A stretch of DNA of 64,000 nucleotides from Verrucomicrobiota bacterium (GTDB lineage Bacteria > Verrucomicrobiota > Verrucomicrobiia > Verrucomicrobiales > V1-33): the NCBI GenBank assembly GCA_003402705.1, contig QQNF01000005.1, positions 49,339-113,338 on the forward strand, read 5' to 3'. The position numbers and the translations under genes are program-made. Positions 54,701 to 64,000 of the stretch are shown one piece after another; positions within the stretch are counted from its first letter, which is position 1; every line of letters begins with the position of its first letter. The notes under the pieces are model-generated. The model had not been told where the DNA came from and did no database searches. It saw nothing but the letters and a program-made list of their open reading frames with translations.

Positions 54701-56356
54701 TGGATTGCGAAGGTGAGGCATTCGACGCCTGGGGTGGGATTGATTTCGCCGCCGCCGCACCATGATATTTATTCGATCGAGGATCTGGCTGAGCTGATTC
54801 ACGATTTGAAGAATGCGAACCGAGCGGCACGGGTGAGTGTGAAGCTAGTGTCCGAGGTTGGGGTGGGGACGATTGCGGCCGGCGTGGCGAAGGCGCATGC
54901 GGACGTGGTGCTGATTTCCGGGTTTGACGGTGGAACGGGGGCCTCTCCGCAGACGTCGATCAAGCATGCGGGGCTGCCGTGGGAGCTAGGGTTGGCGGAG
55001 ACGCATCAGACCCTGCTGCTGAACAATCTGCGGAGCCGGATTGCGGTGGAAGCGGACGGTCAGATGAAGACCGGGCGCGACGTGGTGATTGCGGCGTTGC
55101 TAGGAGCGGAAGAGTTCGGGTTTGCGACGGCTCCGCTGGTGACGCTGGGGTGCATCATGATGCGGGTGTGTCATCTGAACACGTGTCCGGTGGGTGTGGC
55201 GACGCAGAATCCCGAGTTGCGTGCGAAGTTCACGGGCGATCCGCAGCACACGGTGAACTTCATGAAGTTCATTGCTGAGGAAGTTCGTGAGCTGATGGCG
55301 CAGTTAGGGTTCCGGACGATTGAGGAGATGGTGGGGCGTACGGAGGTGCTGGAATCGGACCAGGCGATTGATCACTGGAAGACCCAGGGGATTGATCTGA
55401 GCCGACTGCTGCACCAGCCGGTGACTGGGCCTGAAGTGGGTCGTTACTGCAGTGAGGCACAGGATCACGGGATCGCGAAGTCGATGGATGTGACGAAGCT
55501 GCTGGATCTGTGTGCGCCGGCGATTGAGCGCGGGGAGAAGGTGACGGCGACGCTGCCGATCCGGAATGTGAACCGGGTGGTGGGGACGATTCTGGGGAAT
55601 GAGATCACGAAGCGTCACTGGCATGGATTGCCGGATGACACGGTGCATTTGAAGTTCATGGGGACGGCGGGGCAGAGTTTCGGGGCGTTTGTGCCGAAGG
55701 GCGTGACGCTCGAGATTGAGGGTGATGCGAACGACTATGTGGGCAAGGGGTTGAGTGGCGGGCGGATCATTGTGTATCCGCCGGCTGGGTCGACATTTGC
55801 GGCTGAGGAGAACATCATTGCGGGGAACACGGCGCTGTATGGGGCGACGAGTGGTGAATTGTTCCTGCGCGGGATGGCCGGCGAGCGGTTTGCGGTGCGG
55901 AATTCCGGGGTGGATGCGGTGGTGGAGGGTGTGGGTGACCACGGCTGCGAGTACATGACGGGCGGTCGGGTGGTGGTGCTGGGGGTGACCGGGCGGAACT
56001 TCGCGGCCGGGATGAGTGGCGGGGTGGCGTATATCCTTGATGAAGCCGGGGATTTTGCGACGCGCTGCAACCAGCAGATGGTGGGGCTTGAGAAGGTGGA
56101 GGATAAGGCGGAAGCGGACGAGCTTTATGCGCTGATCAAGAAGCATGCGGACTGCACGAAGAGCCAGAAGGCGTTCAAAGTGCTGGCGCTGTGGGACGAG
56201 ATGCTGGTGAAGTTCGTGAAGGTGATGCCGAAGGACTACAAGCGGGTGCTGCAGGCGCTGCGGAAGGCGGAGCAGGATGGATTGACGGGAGACGAGGCGC
56301 TGAATGCGGCGTTTGAAGCGAATGCGCGCGACGTGGCCCGGATTGGCGGGGGCTGA
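51773..56356 (+). CDS. gltB: Glutamate synthase, large subunit
   Basis: A 1527-residue enzyme. The class-II glutaminase domain starts after a propeptide: [11 protein letters not shown] with the nucleophile Cys22. The FMN/2-oxoglutarate synthase domain has [71 protein letters not shown] and the 3Fe-4S site [12 protein letters not shown] (C1127, C1133, C1138) followed by [12 protein letters not shown]. The C-terminal GxGxG beta-helix contains [14 protein letters not shown] and [14 protein letters not shown]. It transfers glutamine amide to 2-oxoglutarate using electrons from GltD. Length matches full GltB. The promoter should lie in the ~200-bp spacer upstream; TTGACC near 51667 is a possible -35. 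gltD follows at ~77 bp. Confidence 0.97.
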   Translation: MNNPGFPEKQGLYDPRFEHDACGVGFVVHMKGRKSHDIVANALTILENLDHRGACVEEGTGDGAGILIQVPHAFLVKAAAEAGFVLPEAGQYGVANLFSSPDAAARAKAKAKFEEVCVAEGCPVIGWRDVPTDNSTLGKSARASEPFVLQVFISRNAALKEDAAFERKLYVIRKVAHNAIRVPKIDTFWYAPSMSCRTLVYKGMLTPEQVGFYFRDLRDPAMSSALALVHSRFSTNTFPSWERSHPYRYIAHNGEINTLRGNINWMIARQSLLASELFGEDIHKIKPVINVDGSDSTIFDNTLELLTMSGRSLPHAMMMMIPEPWSGHESMSEAKKAFYEYHSCIMEPWDGPASVAFTDGTMIGATLDRNGLRPSRYYVTKDDLVIMGSEAGVLPVAPEDVVIKGRLQPGKMFIVNMEEGRIVPDDEIKERIAGAKPYREYLDEHLVKIADIADGTVAVPDHETVLQRQQAFGYSFEDLRMLLVPMARDGVEAIGSMGTDTPLAILSARSKLLYDYFQQLFAQVTNPPIDCIREEIVTSSVTTIGAEGNLLKPEPESCHLIELKTPVLSNEELAKLKSVAKGRFQSATLPILFDPALGAGGLEKAMDELCAAADALVAAGKNILILSDRGVDRDHAAIPALLAVAGLHHHLIRKGTRTQMDIVLESGEPREVHHLCTLIGYGCGAINPYLAFETLDDMIRQGLLVNVDHKTACKNYIKAATKGVIKVASKIGISTMQSYRGAQIFEAVGLSQALVDKYFTWTATRIEGADLGVIAEEALVRHRRAFPEREVAGPALDTGGEYQWRREGEAHLFSPQTIHALQRAVRMGSFDAFKVYSEGVNNQTRQQFTLRGLLAFKPTVAVPLEEVESAESIMKRFKTGAMSYGSISSEAHEALAIAMNRIGGKSNTGEGGEDPERYTWTNERGDSKNSAIKQVASGRFGVTSLYLTQAKEIQIKMAQGAKPGEGGQLPGAKVYPWIAKVRHSTPGVGLISPPPHHDIYSIEDLAELIHDLKNANRAARVSVKLVSEVGVGTIAAGVAKAHADVVLISGFDGGTGASPQTSIKHAGLPWELGLAETHQTLLLNNLRSRIAVEADGQMKTGRDVVIAALLGAEEFGFATAPLVTLGCIMMRVCHLNTCPVGVATQNPELRAKFTGDPQHTVNFMKFIAEEVRELMAQLGFRTIEEMVGRTEVLESDQAIDHWKTQGIDLSRLLHQPVTGPEVGRYCSEAQDHGIAKSMDVTKLLDLCAPAIERGEKVTATLPIRNVNRVVGTILGNEITKRHWHGLPDDTVHLKFMGTAGQSFGAFVPKGVTLEIEGDANDYVGKGLSGGRIIVYPPAGSTFAAEENIIAGNTALYGATSGELFLRGMAGERFAVRNSGVDAVVEGVGDHGCEYMTGGRVVVLGVTGRNFAAGMSGGVAYILDEAGDFATRCNQQMVGLEKVEDKAEADELYALIKKHADCTKSQKAFKVLALWDEMLVKFVKVMPKDYKRVLQALRKAEQDGLTGDEALNAAFEANARDVARIGGG

Positions 56357-56433
56357 GCGGAGCAGACGGGCGCATGGTTCCGGCGGCCAGCCGGGACTGC
56401 CTAACACACTAAAAATTCCAAGCACAGACTGAC

Positions 56434-57912
56434 ATGGGAAAACCGACAGGATTCATCGAGTATCTCCGCGAAATCCCCGCGGACCGGCAGCCAATGGAGC
56501 GGATCAAGGACTGGAAGGAATTCCATCTGCATCTGCCTGACGAGAAGTTGCGGACGCAGGGGGCGCGTTGCATGGACTGCGGCGTGCCGTTCTGCCACAC
56601 GGGGAATCTGATCAGCGGGATGGCGAGCGGGTGTCCGATCAACAATCTGATCCCGGAGTGGAATGATCTGGTGTTCCGCGGGTTGTGGAAGGAAGCGCTG
56701 GAGCGGCTGCACAAGACGAACAACTTCCCTGAGTTTACGGGGCGGGTGTGTCCTGCGCCGTGTGAGGGGTCGTGTGTGCTGGGGATGAACAATCCGCCGG
56801 TGACGATCAAGAACATCGAGGTGTCGATTATCGACAAGGGTTGGGACGAGGGCTGGGTGAAGCCGGAGCCGCCGGTGAGCCGGACGGGGAAGAAGGTGGC
56901 GGTGATTGGTTCGGGGCCAGCGGGGTTGACAGCGGCGGCGCAGTTGAACAAGGCCGGGCACCTGGTGACGGTGTTTGAGCGAGCGGACCGGCCGGGTGGG
57001 TTGCTGATGTACGGCATTCCTAACATGAAGCTGGACAAGAAGGAGGTGGTGCTGCGGCGGATTGCGCTGCTGGAGGCTGAGGGGGTGGAGTTCCGGTGCG
57101 GGGTGACGGTGGGGACGGATGTGAGTGCGGAGCAATTGAAGGCGGATTTCGATGCGGTGGTGATCTGCACTGGGGCGACGAAGCCGCGGGATCTGCCGAT
57201 TCCGGGGCGCGAGCTGGGAGGGATTCATTTTGCGATGGATTTCCTGACGGCGAACACGAGGGCGGTGCTGGATGGCGGGAAGGGATTCACTTCTGCGGAG
57301 GGCAAGGACGTGGTGATCATTGGTGGTGGAGATACTGGGACGGACTGTGTGGGCACGTCGTTGCGGCATGGTTGTGCGACGGTGACGCAGCTAGAGATCA
57401 TGGCGAAGCCGCCGATGGAGCGAGCGGCGAACAATCCGTGGCCGGAGTGGCCGAAGGTTTACAAGATGGATTACGGGCAGGAGGAAGCGGCGGCGAAGTT
57501 CGGTGATGATCCCCGGGTTTATCTGACGACGGCGACGCATTTCGAGGATGATGGTGAGGGGAAGGTGAAGGCGGTGCATGTGGTGGATGTGGAGTGGCGG
57601 AAGAACGAGCAGGGTCAGTTCGGGCCGCAGCCGGTGGCTGGGACCGAGCGGGTGCTGCCGGCGCAACTGGTGCTGCTGGCGATGGGTTTCCTTGGGCCGG
57701 AGCAGCCGCTGCTGGATGCGCTGGGGGTGGAGCGGGATGGGCGCAGCAATGTGAAGGCGGAGCATGGGCGGTATGAGACGAGTCTGCCGGGTGTGTTTGC
57801 GGCTGGGGATTGCCGTCGCGGGCAGAGCCTTGTGGTCTGGGCGTTCAATGAAGGGCGCGGGGCGGCGAAGGCGTGCGATACCTACCTGATGGGGCGGTCG
57901 GATCTGCCCTGA
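56434..57912 (+). CDS. gltD: Glutamate synthase, small subunit
   Basis: A 492-residue NADPH-dependent flavoprotein with N-terminal Fe-S domain ([38 protein letters not shown]). FAD motif [42 protein letters not shown] motif [21 protein letters not shown]; and [33 protein letters not shown]. It delivers electrons from NADPH to GltB. It lies 77 bp downstream of gltB in one operon. Length is typical of GltD. Confidence 0.97.
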   Translation: MGKPTGFIEYLREIPADRQPMERIKDWKEFHLHLPDEKLRTQGARCMDCGVPFCHTGNLISGMASGCPINNLIPEWNDLVFRGLWKEALERLHKTNNFPEFTGRVCPAPCEGSCVLGMNNPPVTIKNIEVSIIDKGWDEGWVKPEPPVSRTGKKVAVIGSGPAGLTAAAQLNKAGHLVTVFERADRPGGLLMYGIPNMKLDKKEVVLRRIALLEAEGVEFRCGVTVGTDVSAEQLKADFDAVVICTGATKPRDLPIPGRELGGIHFAMDFLTANTRAVLDGGKGFTSAEGKDVVIIGGGDTGTDCVGTSLRHGCATVTQLEIMAKPPMERAANNPWPEWPKVYKMDYGQEEAAAKFGDDPRVYLTTATHFEDDGEGKVKAVHVVDVEWRKNEQGQFGPQPVAGTERVLPAQLVLLAMGFLGPEQPLLDALGVERDGRSNVKAEHGRYETSLPGVFAAGDCRRGQSLVVWAFNEGRGAAKACDTYLMGRSDLP

Positions 57913-58056
57913 GCTGATGGTGGCTCGGCGGAAACCGGACGTTGCCTGACAAATTTCACCCTCGGCGGGGGTTGGCGCTGCGGAGGGAGTGTTTGTTTCG
58001 GCGGGGGAGGTGGAATTGGCTTTGCGGGGAGGGCGTGGAGGCGGTAACGACGTGGG

Positions 58057-60639
58057 ATGAGTGCCAGCAGACAGCGGGATGACCGGAGGAGCAGGATGAG
58101 AGGCCGCGTGGGCTGGGAAGTGCGGTTATTGTCAGGATTGCTGGCGGTGTGGGTGGCGGGGCCGGTGGTGGGGGAGGACGGGTTCGGGGAGTTGGTGCAG
58201 CCGGTGCTGCGGGAGTATTGTGTGAGTTGTCACGGGGCGGACGCGCAGAAGGGGAAGCTGCGACTGGACACGCTAACGGATCGGTTTGAGAATCCGGCGG
58301 TGGCGGCGGTGTGGAAGGAAGTGGTGAATGCGATTGGGGGGCATGAGATGCCGCCGGAGGACGAACCGCAGCCGAGTGCTGAGGCGGCTGGGCGGATGGC
58401 GGGATGGCTGGAGGAGAAGCTGGCGGCGGCGGAAGTGGCGCGTCGGTCGGGGCGGGTGGTGCTGCGGCGGTTGAATCGATCGGAGTACAACCGGACGATC
58501 CGAGATCTGCTAGGGGTTGATTTCCGGCCTGCGGACAAGTTTCCGGAGGATCCACCGGCGGGAGGGTTTGACAACATCGGGGCGGCGCTAACGATGTCGC
58601 CGATGCAGGTGGAGTTGTATTATGGGGCGGCGCGGGAGATTCTGGATCGGGCGATGCCGGGAGGGGAGCGGCCGAAGGTGATGCGGTGGCGGTTTGATCC
58701 GGAGGAGAACCGTGAGGGAGGGGATCGGTTGCGGGTGGAGCGGGATGGGCAGCGGATTCTGCTGAATGACGGGGAGAACCGGACGGAGAAGGGGTTTACG
58801 GTGGTGCACCATGAATCGTGGGATCGGCATGTGGGGTTCCGGGATTTCACGGTGCCGAGTGCGGGGGAGTATGTGATCCGGGTGCGGGCGGCGGGTCGGG
58901 TGCCGGGAAGGAAGGCGGTGGTGGCGTCGGCGGCGAAGATCCTAGCGAAGCGTCGCGATGAGGAGACGGCGAAGGATCCGGCGGGGCGGAAGCGGCATGA
59001 GGAGCAGTATGAGCGGGATCTGGCGCATTTCCGGGAGCATCGGAGTTACGGGTACGGGCCGCCGCGGATGAAGCTGGTGCAGCATCTGGGGGGGACGCCG
59101 CTGGTGATTGCGGAGATGGATGTGGATGCGCCGGAGGGCGAGCCGCGGGAGTATGAAGTGCGGGCGTGGTTTACGCCGGTGAATGCGGGGGTGGAGCTGG
59201 AGTATGCGTATGCCATTCCGAAGCTGCTGGAGAATTTCTGGATGCAGGGACGGGATGAGTTTGCGCGGCCGGAGCTGCTGATTGACCGGATAGAGATCGA
59301 GGGGCCGGTGGTTGGGAGCTGGCCGCCGGAGACGGCGGGGATGGTGTTAGGGGGTGCGCCGCGGGAAGGGAAGGATGAGGGTGAGGAGGCGAGGGAAGTG
59401 CTGCGGCGGTTCATGGCGAGGGCGTACCGGAGGCCGGTGGGGGAGGCTGAAGTGGAGCGGATGGCGGGGATGTTTGCGGCGAGCCGCGGGGAGAAGGGAT
59501 CGTTTGTGGAGGCGATCAAAGTGCCGCTGACGGCGGTGCTGACGTCGCCGCATTTTCTGTATCTGGTGGAGCCAGCGGGGGAGGATGGCGGATTGCGGCG
59601 GTTGAATGGTTATGAATTGGCGGCGCGGCTGTCGTATTTTCTGTGGTCGTCGATGCCTGATGATGAGCTGACGCGGCTGGCTGGTGAGGGGAAGCTGGGA
59701 GAGGCGGAGGAGTTGCGGAAGCAGGTGGGGCGGATGCTGGGGGATGAGCGGAGCGGGGCGCTGGTGGAGAACTTTGCGGGGCAGTGGTTAGGGTTGCGGA
59801 AGGTGGGGGCGAATCCGCCTTCGGAGACACTGTATCCGGAGTATGACCGGCATCTTGAGGTGTCGATGGTGCGGGAGGCGGAGGGGTTTTTTGCGGAAGT
59901 GCTGCGAGGCGGGCATGATGTGCGGCGGTTTATCCGGAGTGAGTTTGTGACGATCAACGAGCGGCTGGCGCGGCATTACGGGATTGATGGGGTGAAGGGG
60001 GATACGATCCGGAGGGTGGAGGTGCCGGAGGGCGTGCGGCGTGGAGGGTTAGTGACGCAGGCGGCGGTGCACTGCATCACGTCGAATGGGACGAGGACGT
60101 CGCCGGTGGTACGCGGCGTGTGGGTGATGCGGACCCTGCTGGGGAGCGATCCGGGATTGCCGGTGGCGAATGTGGGGGAGATTCAGCCGAAGGTGCCGGG
60201 GATTGATAGGGCGACGGTGCGGCAGCGGCTGGCGGTGCACCGGGAGGCGGCGTCGTGTGCGCGTTGCCACTACCGGATTGATCCGCTAGGGCTGGCGCTG
60301 GAGAATTTCAATGCGGCTGGGGAGTGGAGGGATCGTGAGGGGCATGGTTACAACGGGCGGATTGAGCGGGACGATCCGGTGATTGATGTGACGGCGAAGA
60401 TGCCTGACGGGACCGAGTTTGCGGGGGTGGAGGGATTGCAGGAGCAATTGCTGAGGCGGGACGGGCAGTTCATGGAGGCGCTGGCGACGCAGCTGACGAC
60501 GTACGCGCTGGGGCGGGAGACGGGGTTTGCGGACCGGGCGGCGATCCGGGGATTTGTGGAAACGATGCGGCGTGAGGGGTCGACCCTGAAGTCGCTGATT
60601 ACGGCAATAGTCACCTCTGACGCCTTCATGACCCGATGA
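58057..60639 (+). CDS. DUF1592-family protein with CxxCH motifs, paired with DUF1552
   Basis: An 860-residue exported protein; an alternative start is ATG 58096 (MRGRVGWEVRLLSGLLAVWV), which gives a cleaner signal peptide. CVSCH at ~55-59 then MPPEDEPQ; LNRSEYNRTIRDLLGVDF (DUF1587). A ~170-residue insert (~225-395), containing a carbohydrate-binding-like beta domain, follows; this is absent from the 24-kb paralogue. Then RRFMARAYRRP, LTAVLTSPHFLYL, LAARLSYFLWSSMPDDEL, RTSPVVRGVWVMRTLLG, CARCHYRIDPLGLALENFNAAGEW and [12 protein letters not shown]. This is the full DUF1587-1595-1592-1588-1585 chain. Function unknown; it overlaps the DUF1552 gene by 4 bp (ATGA), so the two products probably act together. 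Confidence 0.88.
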   Translation: MSASRQRDDRRSRMRGRVGWEVRLLSGLLAVWVAGPVVGEDGFGELVQPVLREYCVSCHGADAQKGKLRLDTLTDRFENPAVAAVWKEVVNAIGGHEMPPEDEPQPSAEAAGRMAGWLEEKLAAAEVARRSGRVVLRRLNRSEYNRTIRDLLGVDFRPADKFPEDPPAGGFDNIGAALTMSPMQVELYYGAAREILDRAMPGGERPKVMRWRFDPEENREGGDRLRVERDGQRILLNDGENRTEKGFTVVHHESWDRHVGFRDFTVPSAGEYVIRVRAAGRVPGRKAVVASAAKILAKRRDEETAKDPAGRKRHEEQYERDLAHFREHRSYGYGPPRMKLVQHLGGTPLVIAEMDVDAPEGEPREYEVRAWFTPVNAGVELEYAYAIPKLLENFWMQGRDEFARPELLIDRIEIEGPVVGSWPPETAGMVLGGAPREGKDEGEEAREVLRRFMARAYRRPVGEAEVERMAGMFAASRGEKGSFVEAIKVPLTAVLTSPHFLYLVEPAGEDGGLRRLNGYELAARLSYFLWSSMPDDELTRLAGEGKLGEAEELRKQVGRMLGDERSGALVENFAGQWLGLRKVGANPPSETLYPEYDRHLEVSMVREAEGFFAEVLRGGHDVRRFIRSEFVTINERLARHYGIDGVKGDTIRRVEVPEGVRRGGLVTQAAVHCITSNGTRTSPVVRGVWVMRTLLGSDPGLPVANVGEIQPKVPGIDRATVRQRLAVHREAASCARCHYRIDPLGLALENFNAAGEWRDREGHGYNGRIERDDPVIDVTAKMPDGTEFAGVEGLQEQLLRRDGQFMEALATQLTTYALGRETGFADRAAIRGFVETMRREGSTLKSLITAIVTSDAFMTR

Positions 60640-61985
60640 TCCCATTATTGAGAAATCCGATGTCCCGTCGTGCGGTGCTGCGCGGCCTTGGGGTTTCGCT
60701 GCCGCTGCCGTTTCTGGAGGCGATGCTGCCGCGGGCGGTGCATGCTGCGCCGTCGACGTGGAGGCCGCCGGTGAAGTCCGGGGCGGCGCCGACGCCGAGG
60801 GTAATTTTCTGTTATGTTCCTAACGGGGTGAACATTCTGGAGTGGCTGCCGGAGGGGAAGGGCAAGGGATACGGGTTGTCGCCGACGCTGGAGGTGCTGG
60901 CGGAGCACCGGGAGCATTTCAGTCTGCTGAGTGGGTTGGGGCATCCGCGGTGCACGGGCGGGCACAGTGGCGGGGACACGTGGCTGACGGGAGCGGATCT
61001 GCGGGCGGTGCCGGGGAAGGATTATACGAATACGGTGTCGGTGGATCAGGTGATAGCGGAGCGGATCGGGGCGAGGACGCGGTTTCCGTCGCTGGAGATT
61101 GGTGATCTGTCGGGGACTGGTGCGGCGCTGCACAGTCACACGCTGGCATTTGATCGGAACGGGACCCCGCTGCCTGCGGAGAACAGCCCGCAGCGGTTGT
61201 TCGAGCGGTTGTTTGTGCCGGACGATGCGGAATCGCGGGAGGCGACGCTGCGGCGGCAGGCGGAGAAGCGGAGCATTCTGGATGCGGTGCAGGGCGAGGC
61301 GAAGGCGTTAGGTAAGGTGCTGGGAACGGAGGACCGGGGGAAGCTGGGGGAGTATCTGGAATCGGTGAGGGAGACCGAGCGGCGGGTGGTGCGGCAGGGA
61401 GAGTGGATTGATGTGCCGAAGCCGAAGGTGGAGGCGGCGGGGCTGCAGTTGAACAGTCAGCCGGGGGATGCGCATGACCGGCCGATGTGGCTAGATGTGA
61501 TGCTGGAGATCAGCCTCTTGGCGTTTGCGACGGATGCGACTCGGGTGATCACGTTTGAATGGGCGCGGGAGGCCGGGGGGTACGGGGTGGGCGGGGAGAA
61601 TCACCATGAGTTGTCGCACCATGGTGGGGACGCGGGGATGCTGAAGCGGCTGGCGGGAGTGGACCGGGGTTATCTGGAGCGATTGTCGCGGTTTCTGGGG
61701 ATGCTGCGGGGGATGGATGAGGGCGGGCGGCCGATGCTGGATCACACGATGGTGGTGTACGGGTCGGGTATGAACAGCGGGCCGAGCGGAGAGCATTCGC
61801 CGAAGAATCTGCCTTTGCTAGTAGCGGGGGGCGGGGCGTGGGAGTTGAAGCACGGGCAGCATCTGGCGCATGATCCGGAGCGGCATCCGCCATTGGCGAA
61901 TGTGCTGCTGGGGATTGCGCAGAAGATGGGAGTGGAGACCGGGCAGTTTGCGGACAGCACCGGGACGATCGACGGATTGATCTGA
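60636..61985 (+). CDS. DUF1552-family protein, Tat-type signal
   Basis: A 449-residue protein with a twin-arginine leader (SRRAVLRGLGVSLPLPFLEAMLP). It has the DUF1552 pattern: RVIFCYVPNGVNILEWLPEG, HSGGDTWLTGADLR, SVDQVIAERIGARTRFPSLEIG, FATDATRVITFEWAREAGGYGVGGENHHELSHHGGD and DHTMVVYGSGMNSGPSGEHSPKNLPLLVAGGG. It is related to the alkaline-phosphatase-like DUF1501 superfamily. It is coupled to the DUF1592 gene by a 4-bp overlap, the arrangement seen throughout Planctomycetes and Verrucomicrobia. Function unknown. Confidence 0.88.
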   Translation: MIPLLRNPMSRRAVLRGLGVSLPLPFLEAMLPRAVHAAPSTWRPPVKSGAAPTPRVIFCYVPNGVNILEWLPEGKGKGYGLSPTLEVLAEHREHFSLLSGLGHPRCTGGHSGGDTWLTGADLRAVPGKDYTNTVSVDQVIAERIGARTRFPSLEIGDLSGTGAALHSHTLAFDRNGTPLPAENSPQRLFERLFVPDDAESREATLRRQAEKRSILDAVQGEAKALGKVLGTEDRGKLGEYLESVRETERRVVRQGEWIDVPKPKVEAAGLQLNSQPGDAHDRPMWLDVMLEISLLAFATDATRVITFEWAREAGGYGVGGENHHELSHHGGDAGMLKRLAGVDRGYLERLSRFLGMLRGMDEGGRPMLDHTMVVYGSGMNSGPSGEHSPKNLPLLVAGGGAWELKHGQHLAHDPERHPPLANVLLGIAQKMGVETGQFADSTGTIDGLI

Positions 61986-62013
61986 GCGCGGCCGGTGCGG
62001 TGAGCGGGAAATG

Positions 62014-63363
62014 TCAGGCGGAGATGAGTTCCGGCATGGGGAGCCAGCCGTCGACGAGGTAGTGGGGGCGGCCGGTGAGGTCGGGGACGGTGACCTGATT
62101 CGGATTGATGCCGAGCTGGTGATAGAGCGTGGCGAAGACCTCGCCGAAGTGGACGCCGCGGTCGGCGATTTCGCCACCGAGGCGGTCGGTGGCACCGATG
62201 ACGTGGCCGGTTTTCATGCCGCCGCCGGCGAGGAGGGCGCAGCCGACCTGAGGCCAGTGGTCGCGGCCGCCGTCTTTGTTGATCTGTGGGGTGCGGCCGA
62301 ATTCGCCCCATGCGACGACGGCGACGTCTTTGTCCATGCCGCGGAGGTGGAGGTCCTCGACGAGAGCGCTGAAGCCCTGATCGAAGAGCGGGAGGTGGGT
62401 GAGGAGTTCGGAGTGATTGGCGCTGTGGAAGTCCCAGCGGCCGAAGTTGAGGGTGACGCAACGGGCACCGGCTTCGACGAGGCGGCGGGCGATGAGGAAG
62501 TGTTCGCAGTTGCGAGGGGCTCCGTCGCCGTAGTTTTTGGTATCGCCTTTGCCGTAGCGATCGCGGACGGAGGCGGGTTCGCGGGAGATGTCGAGCGCGT
62601 CCATGAGACGGCTGGATGTCAGGATGTTGAAGGCTTCCTGGGTGAAGCGGTCGGCAGCTTCGACGGCTCCGCTGGCGTCGACGTCGCGGCGGAAGCGGTC
62701 GAAGCCGGTGAGGAGGGCGCGGCGGTCGCCGAGGCGTTCGAGGGAGATGTTATTGAGTTTGAGGTCTTCGGTGCCTGGACCGCCGTTAGGGCGGAAGGCG
62801 GAGTGGGTCATGCCGAGGTAGCCGGGGTGACCGGGGGAGCCGTAGGGCGGGTGACCTGCTTTGGGGGCGAGGCCGACGAAGGCGGGGATGGCGGGGTCGG
62901 TGGGGCCCTGGAGTTTCGAGATGGCGGCACCCATGGAGGGCCAGCCGCCGGGTGGTTGTTTGGTGACGGGGCGACCGGTGTAGCAGATGAAGGAATCGTG
63001 GTCGCCGCTGGGGGAGCCGTACATGGAGCGGATGGGGACGAGTTTGTCCATGATCCGTGCGCAGTGGGGCATGTGTTCGGAGATGTGGATGCCGGGGACG
63101 TTCGTTCGGGTGGGGCGGTGGGGGCCGCGGATCTCGATGGGAGCGTCCATTTTGAGATCGACCATGTCCTGGTGCGGCGGGGCACCGGCGAGGTAGATCA
63201 TGATGACCGCTTTGTGGGATCGTTTGATGCCGGCGAGTTCCTCGGCGGCGAGCATCTGTGGGAGAGAGAGGCCGCCGAGGGCGAGACCACCGATGCGGAG
63301 CATGTCGCGGCGGGTGATCCCGTCGCAAAGGCGTCCGGAGGAAGGACCGAAGAGATTCAGCAT
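62014..63363 (-). CDS. DUF1501-family protein, Tat-type signal
   Basis: A 449-residue protein starting MLNLFGPSSGRLCDGITRRDMLRIGGLALGGLSLPQML, a Tat leader. It has alkaline-phosphatase-fold DUF1501 features: KAVIMIYLAGAPPHQDMVDLK, ISEHMPHCARIMDKLVPIRSMYG, DHDSFICYTGR, ARCVTLNFGRWDFHSANHSELLTHLPLFDQGFSALVEDLHLRGMDKDVAVVAWGEFGRTPQINKDGGRDHWPQ, and GATDRLGGEIADRGVHFGEVFATLYHQLGI. Such proteins are usually encoded beside DUF1549/DUF1553 cytochrome-like genes; that partner is not in the window. It is convergent with the DUF1552 gene. Confidence 0.9.
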   Translation of the reverse strand: MLNLFGPSSGRLCDGITRRDMLRIGGLALGGLSLPQMLAAEELAGIKRSHKAVIMIYLAGAPPHQDMVDLKMDAPIEIRGPHRPTRTNVPGIHISEHMPHCARIMDKLVPIRSMYGSPSGDHDSFICYTGRPVTKQPPGGWPSMGAAISKLQGPTDPAIPAFVGLAPKAGHPPYGSPGHPGYLGMTHSAFRPNGGPGTEDLKLNNISLERLGDRRALLTGFDRFRRDVDASGAVEAADRFTQEAFNILTSSRLMDALDISREPASVRDRYGKGDTKNYGDGAPRNCEHFLIARRLVEAGARCVTLNFGRWDFHSANHSELLTHLPLFDQGFSALVEDLHLRGMDKDVAVVAWGEFGRTPQINKDGGRDHWPQVGCALLAGGGMKTGHVIGATDRLGGEIADRGVHFGEVFATLYHQLGINPNQVTVPDLTGRPHYLVDGWLPMPELISA

Positions 63364-63454
63364 GGGATTGGGGATGCGATGGTCTCCGGGGGAGGGTGCG
63401 GCAAGCTGCAATGCGTCCCTCTGTGCGTAGGGGCGGAGGGAATACCGCTATCTC

Positions 63455-63806
63455 TTGCGAAGCGGCTGTTGCGGAAGATAGGGTTGGCGAAAATGAAATC
63501 GAGCGCGTGGGCGGCCCACCTTGAGGATAGGGTGGCTGCGAAGCGGGATTTCATTTCTTCGTAGAGCGAGGGGATGGACTCGGCGGCGGTGAGATTGTGC
63601 TGGGCCTGGTGTTCGACGGCGGTTAGGAAGAAGGCGCACCATGGTTCCCATGTGCGGGTGCGGGAGGTTTCGCGCATGAGGTGGACGTAGTGGTCCTTGT
63701 GTTCTTCGAAGTACCGGCTGATGTGAATGGGTGAAGGACAAAGGAGTTTGTGGATCAAAATGGGCGGAAAATGAGAGACAATGGGTTTAGGGTGTCCAAT
63801 GTTCAC
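63455..63806 (-). pseudogene. Fic-family protein, C-terminal remnant
   Basis: The segment HFPPILIHKLLCPSPIHISRYFEEHKDHYVHLMRETSRTRTWEPWCAFFLTAVEHQAQHN matches the region just after the Fic motif in Fic/DOC-type proteins. The catalytic HPFxxGNGR motif is absent: the sequence upstream of ~63770 is unrelated, and the end (RDSGIPSAPTHRG) runs out of family sequence into the next gene's start. It is a decayed fragment. Confidence 0.6.
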
Positions 63807-63872
63807 GACAACGGTGTCGGTGTGCCATTTGGGCGGGCGGGATGCGTGGGGGGCGGACGGCTGGGATTTGGA

Positions 63873-63906
63873 ACCGCAGATGTCGCGGATGGACGCAGAT
63901 GATTTT
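63873..63906 (+). repeat. CGCAGATG-type dispersed repeat
   Basis: ACCGCAGATG, CGCGGATGG and ACGCAGATGA follow one another, the pattern of a widely distributed bacterial intergenic repeat. The remaining sequence to the window end shows no supported gene. Confidence 0.4.
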
Positions 63907-64000
63907 GGGGAGTTAGGGGGGGCTGCGATGATTGAGTGGGCGGCTGGGCATGGCTGGGGAAGCCGCAGGGTGTGCGGGGGGCTAGGGCCGCGGGTGGGCA

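Noticed and set aside
63357..63454. Tail of the Fic-like frame overlapping the DUF1501 start
   Set aside because: Sequence leaves the family pattern after about 63460 and overlaps the upstream region of the next gene; treated as non-coding.

Overview
The window looks like a chromosome segment of a high-GC Verrucomicrobiota bacterium, probably close to Verrucomicrobiaceae (Luteolibacter/Haloferula/Prosthecobacter-like). This is inferred from gene content: DUF1592/DUF1552/DUF1501 surface proteins, a PEP-CTERM protein, CotH/lamin-tail and Calx-beta secreted giants, weak Shine-Dalgarno use, and codons dominated by G/C-ending triplets. No rRNA operon and no CRISPR array were seen. Two tRNAs (initiator Met and Thr-UGU) and one TPP riboswitch are present.

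Layout. 0-26 kb: mostly exported or metabolic genes. These are a cut-off peptidase-like C-terminus, an amidohydrolase with a CBM9-like tail, a CotH/lamin-tail giant, a GntP-type permease, a GIDE-LemA membrane protein, an unknown secreted (alpha/alpha)-like protein, an NHL-repeat protein, a 2295-residue Calx-beta/choice-of-anchor/5'-nucleotidase-like protein, a PEP-CTERM protein, the sulfate adenylyltransferase pair cysD-cysN, a secreted endonuclease/exonuclease/phosphatase-fold protein, initiator tRNA and a DUF1592 protein.

26-44.5 kb: an accessory, defence-like island with different base and codon use. It holds (i) two adjacent AAA ATPases (one with a winged helix and TPR-like tail); (ii) divergent from them, a single-chain TOTE-type primase-helicase-nuclease, with a nested dyad-symmetric site between the two units; (iii) a decayed helicase-like remnant; (iv) a nucleotidyltransferase with a coupled small partner, resembling a toxin-antitoxin pair; (v) a SWIM/SNF2 helicase; (vi) a frameshifted DUF1016 nuclease gene carrying two near-identical palindromes; (vii) an HxlR regulator divergent from a nitroreductase and a nitronate-monooxygenase-like gene; (viii) a Septu-like ATPase/HNH pair whose ATPase gene is split by a 1.53 kb IS701-family element. 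Removing the element and one CTAG target copy restores the reading frame.

44.5-64 kb: core metabolism and surface genes. These are thiC with its TPP riboswitch (and an odd in-frame low-complexity insertion), tRNA-Thr, a zinc-ribbon membrane protein, dihydrolipoyl dehydrogenase, a membrane PIN-TRAM protein, glutamate synthase gltB-gltD, a DUF1592-DUF1552 pair, a DUF1501 protein and a Fic remnant.

The strongest candidates for something new are the AAA pair/TOTE divergent locus with its shared operator-like site (26.0-32.6 kb), and the IS-inactivated Septu-like locus overlapping the end of thiC. Functions are assigned from recognisable motifs only; no database search was possible.
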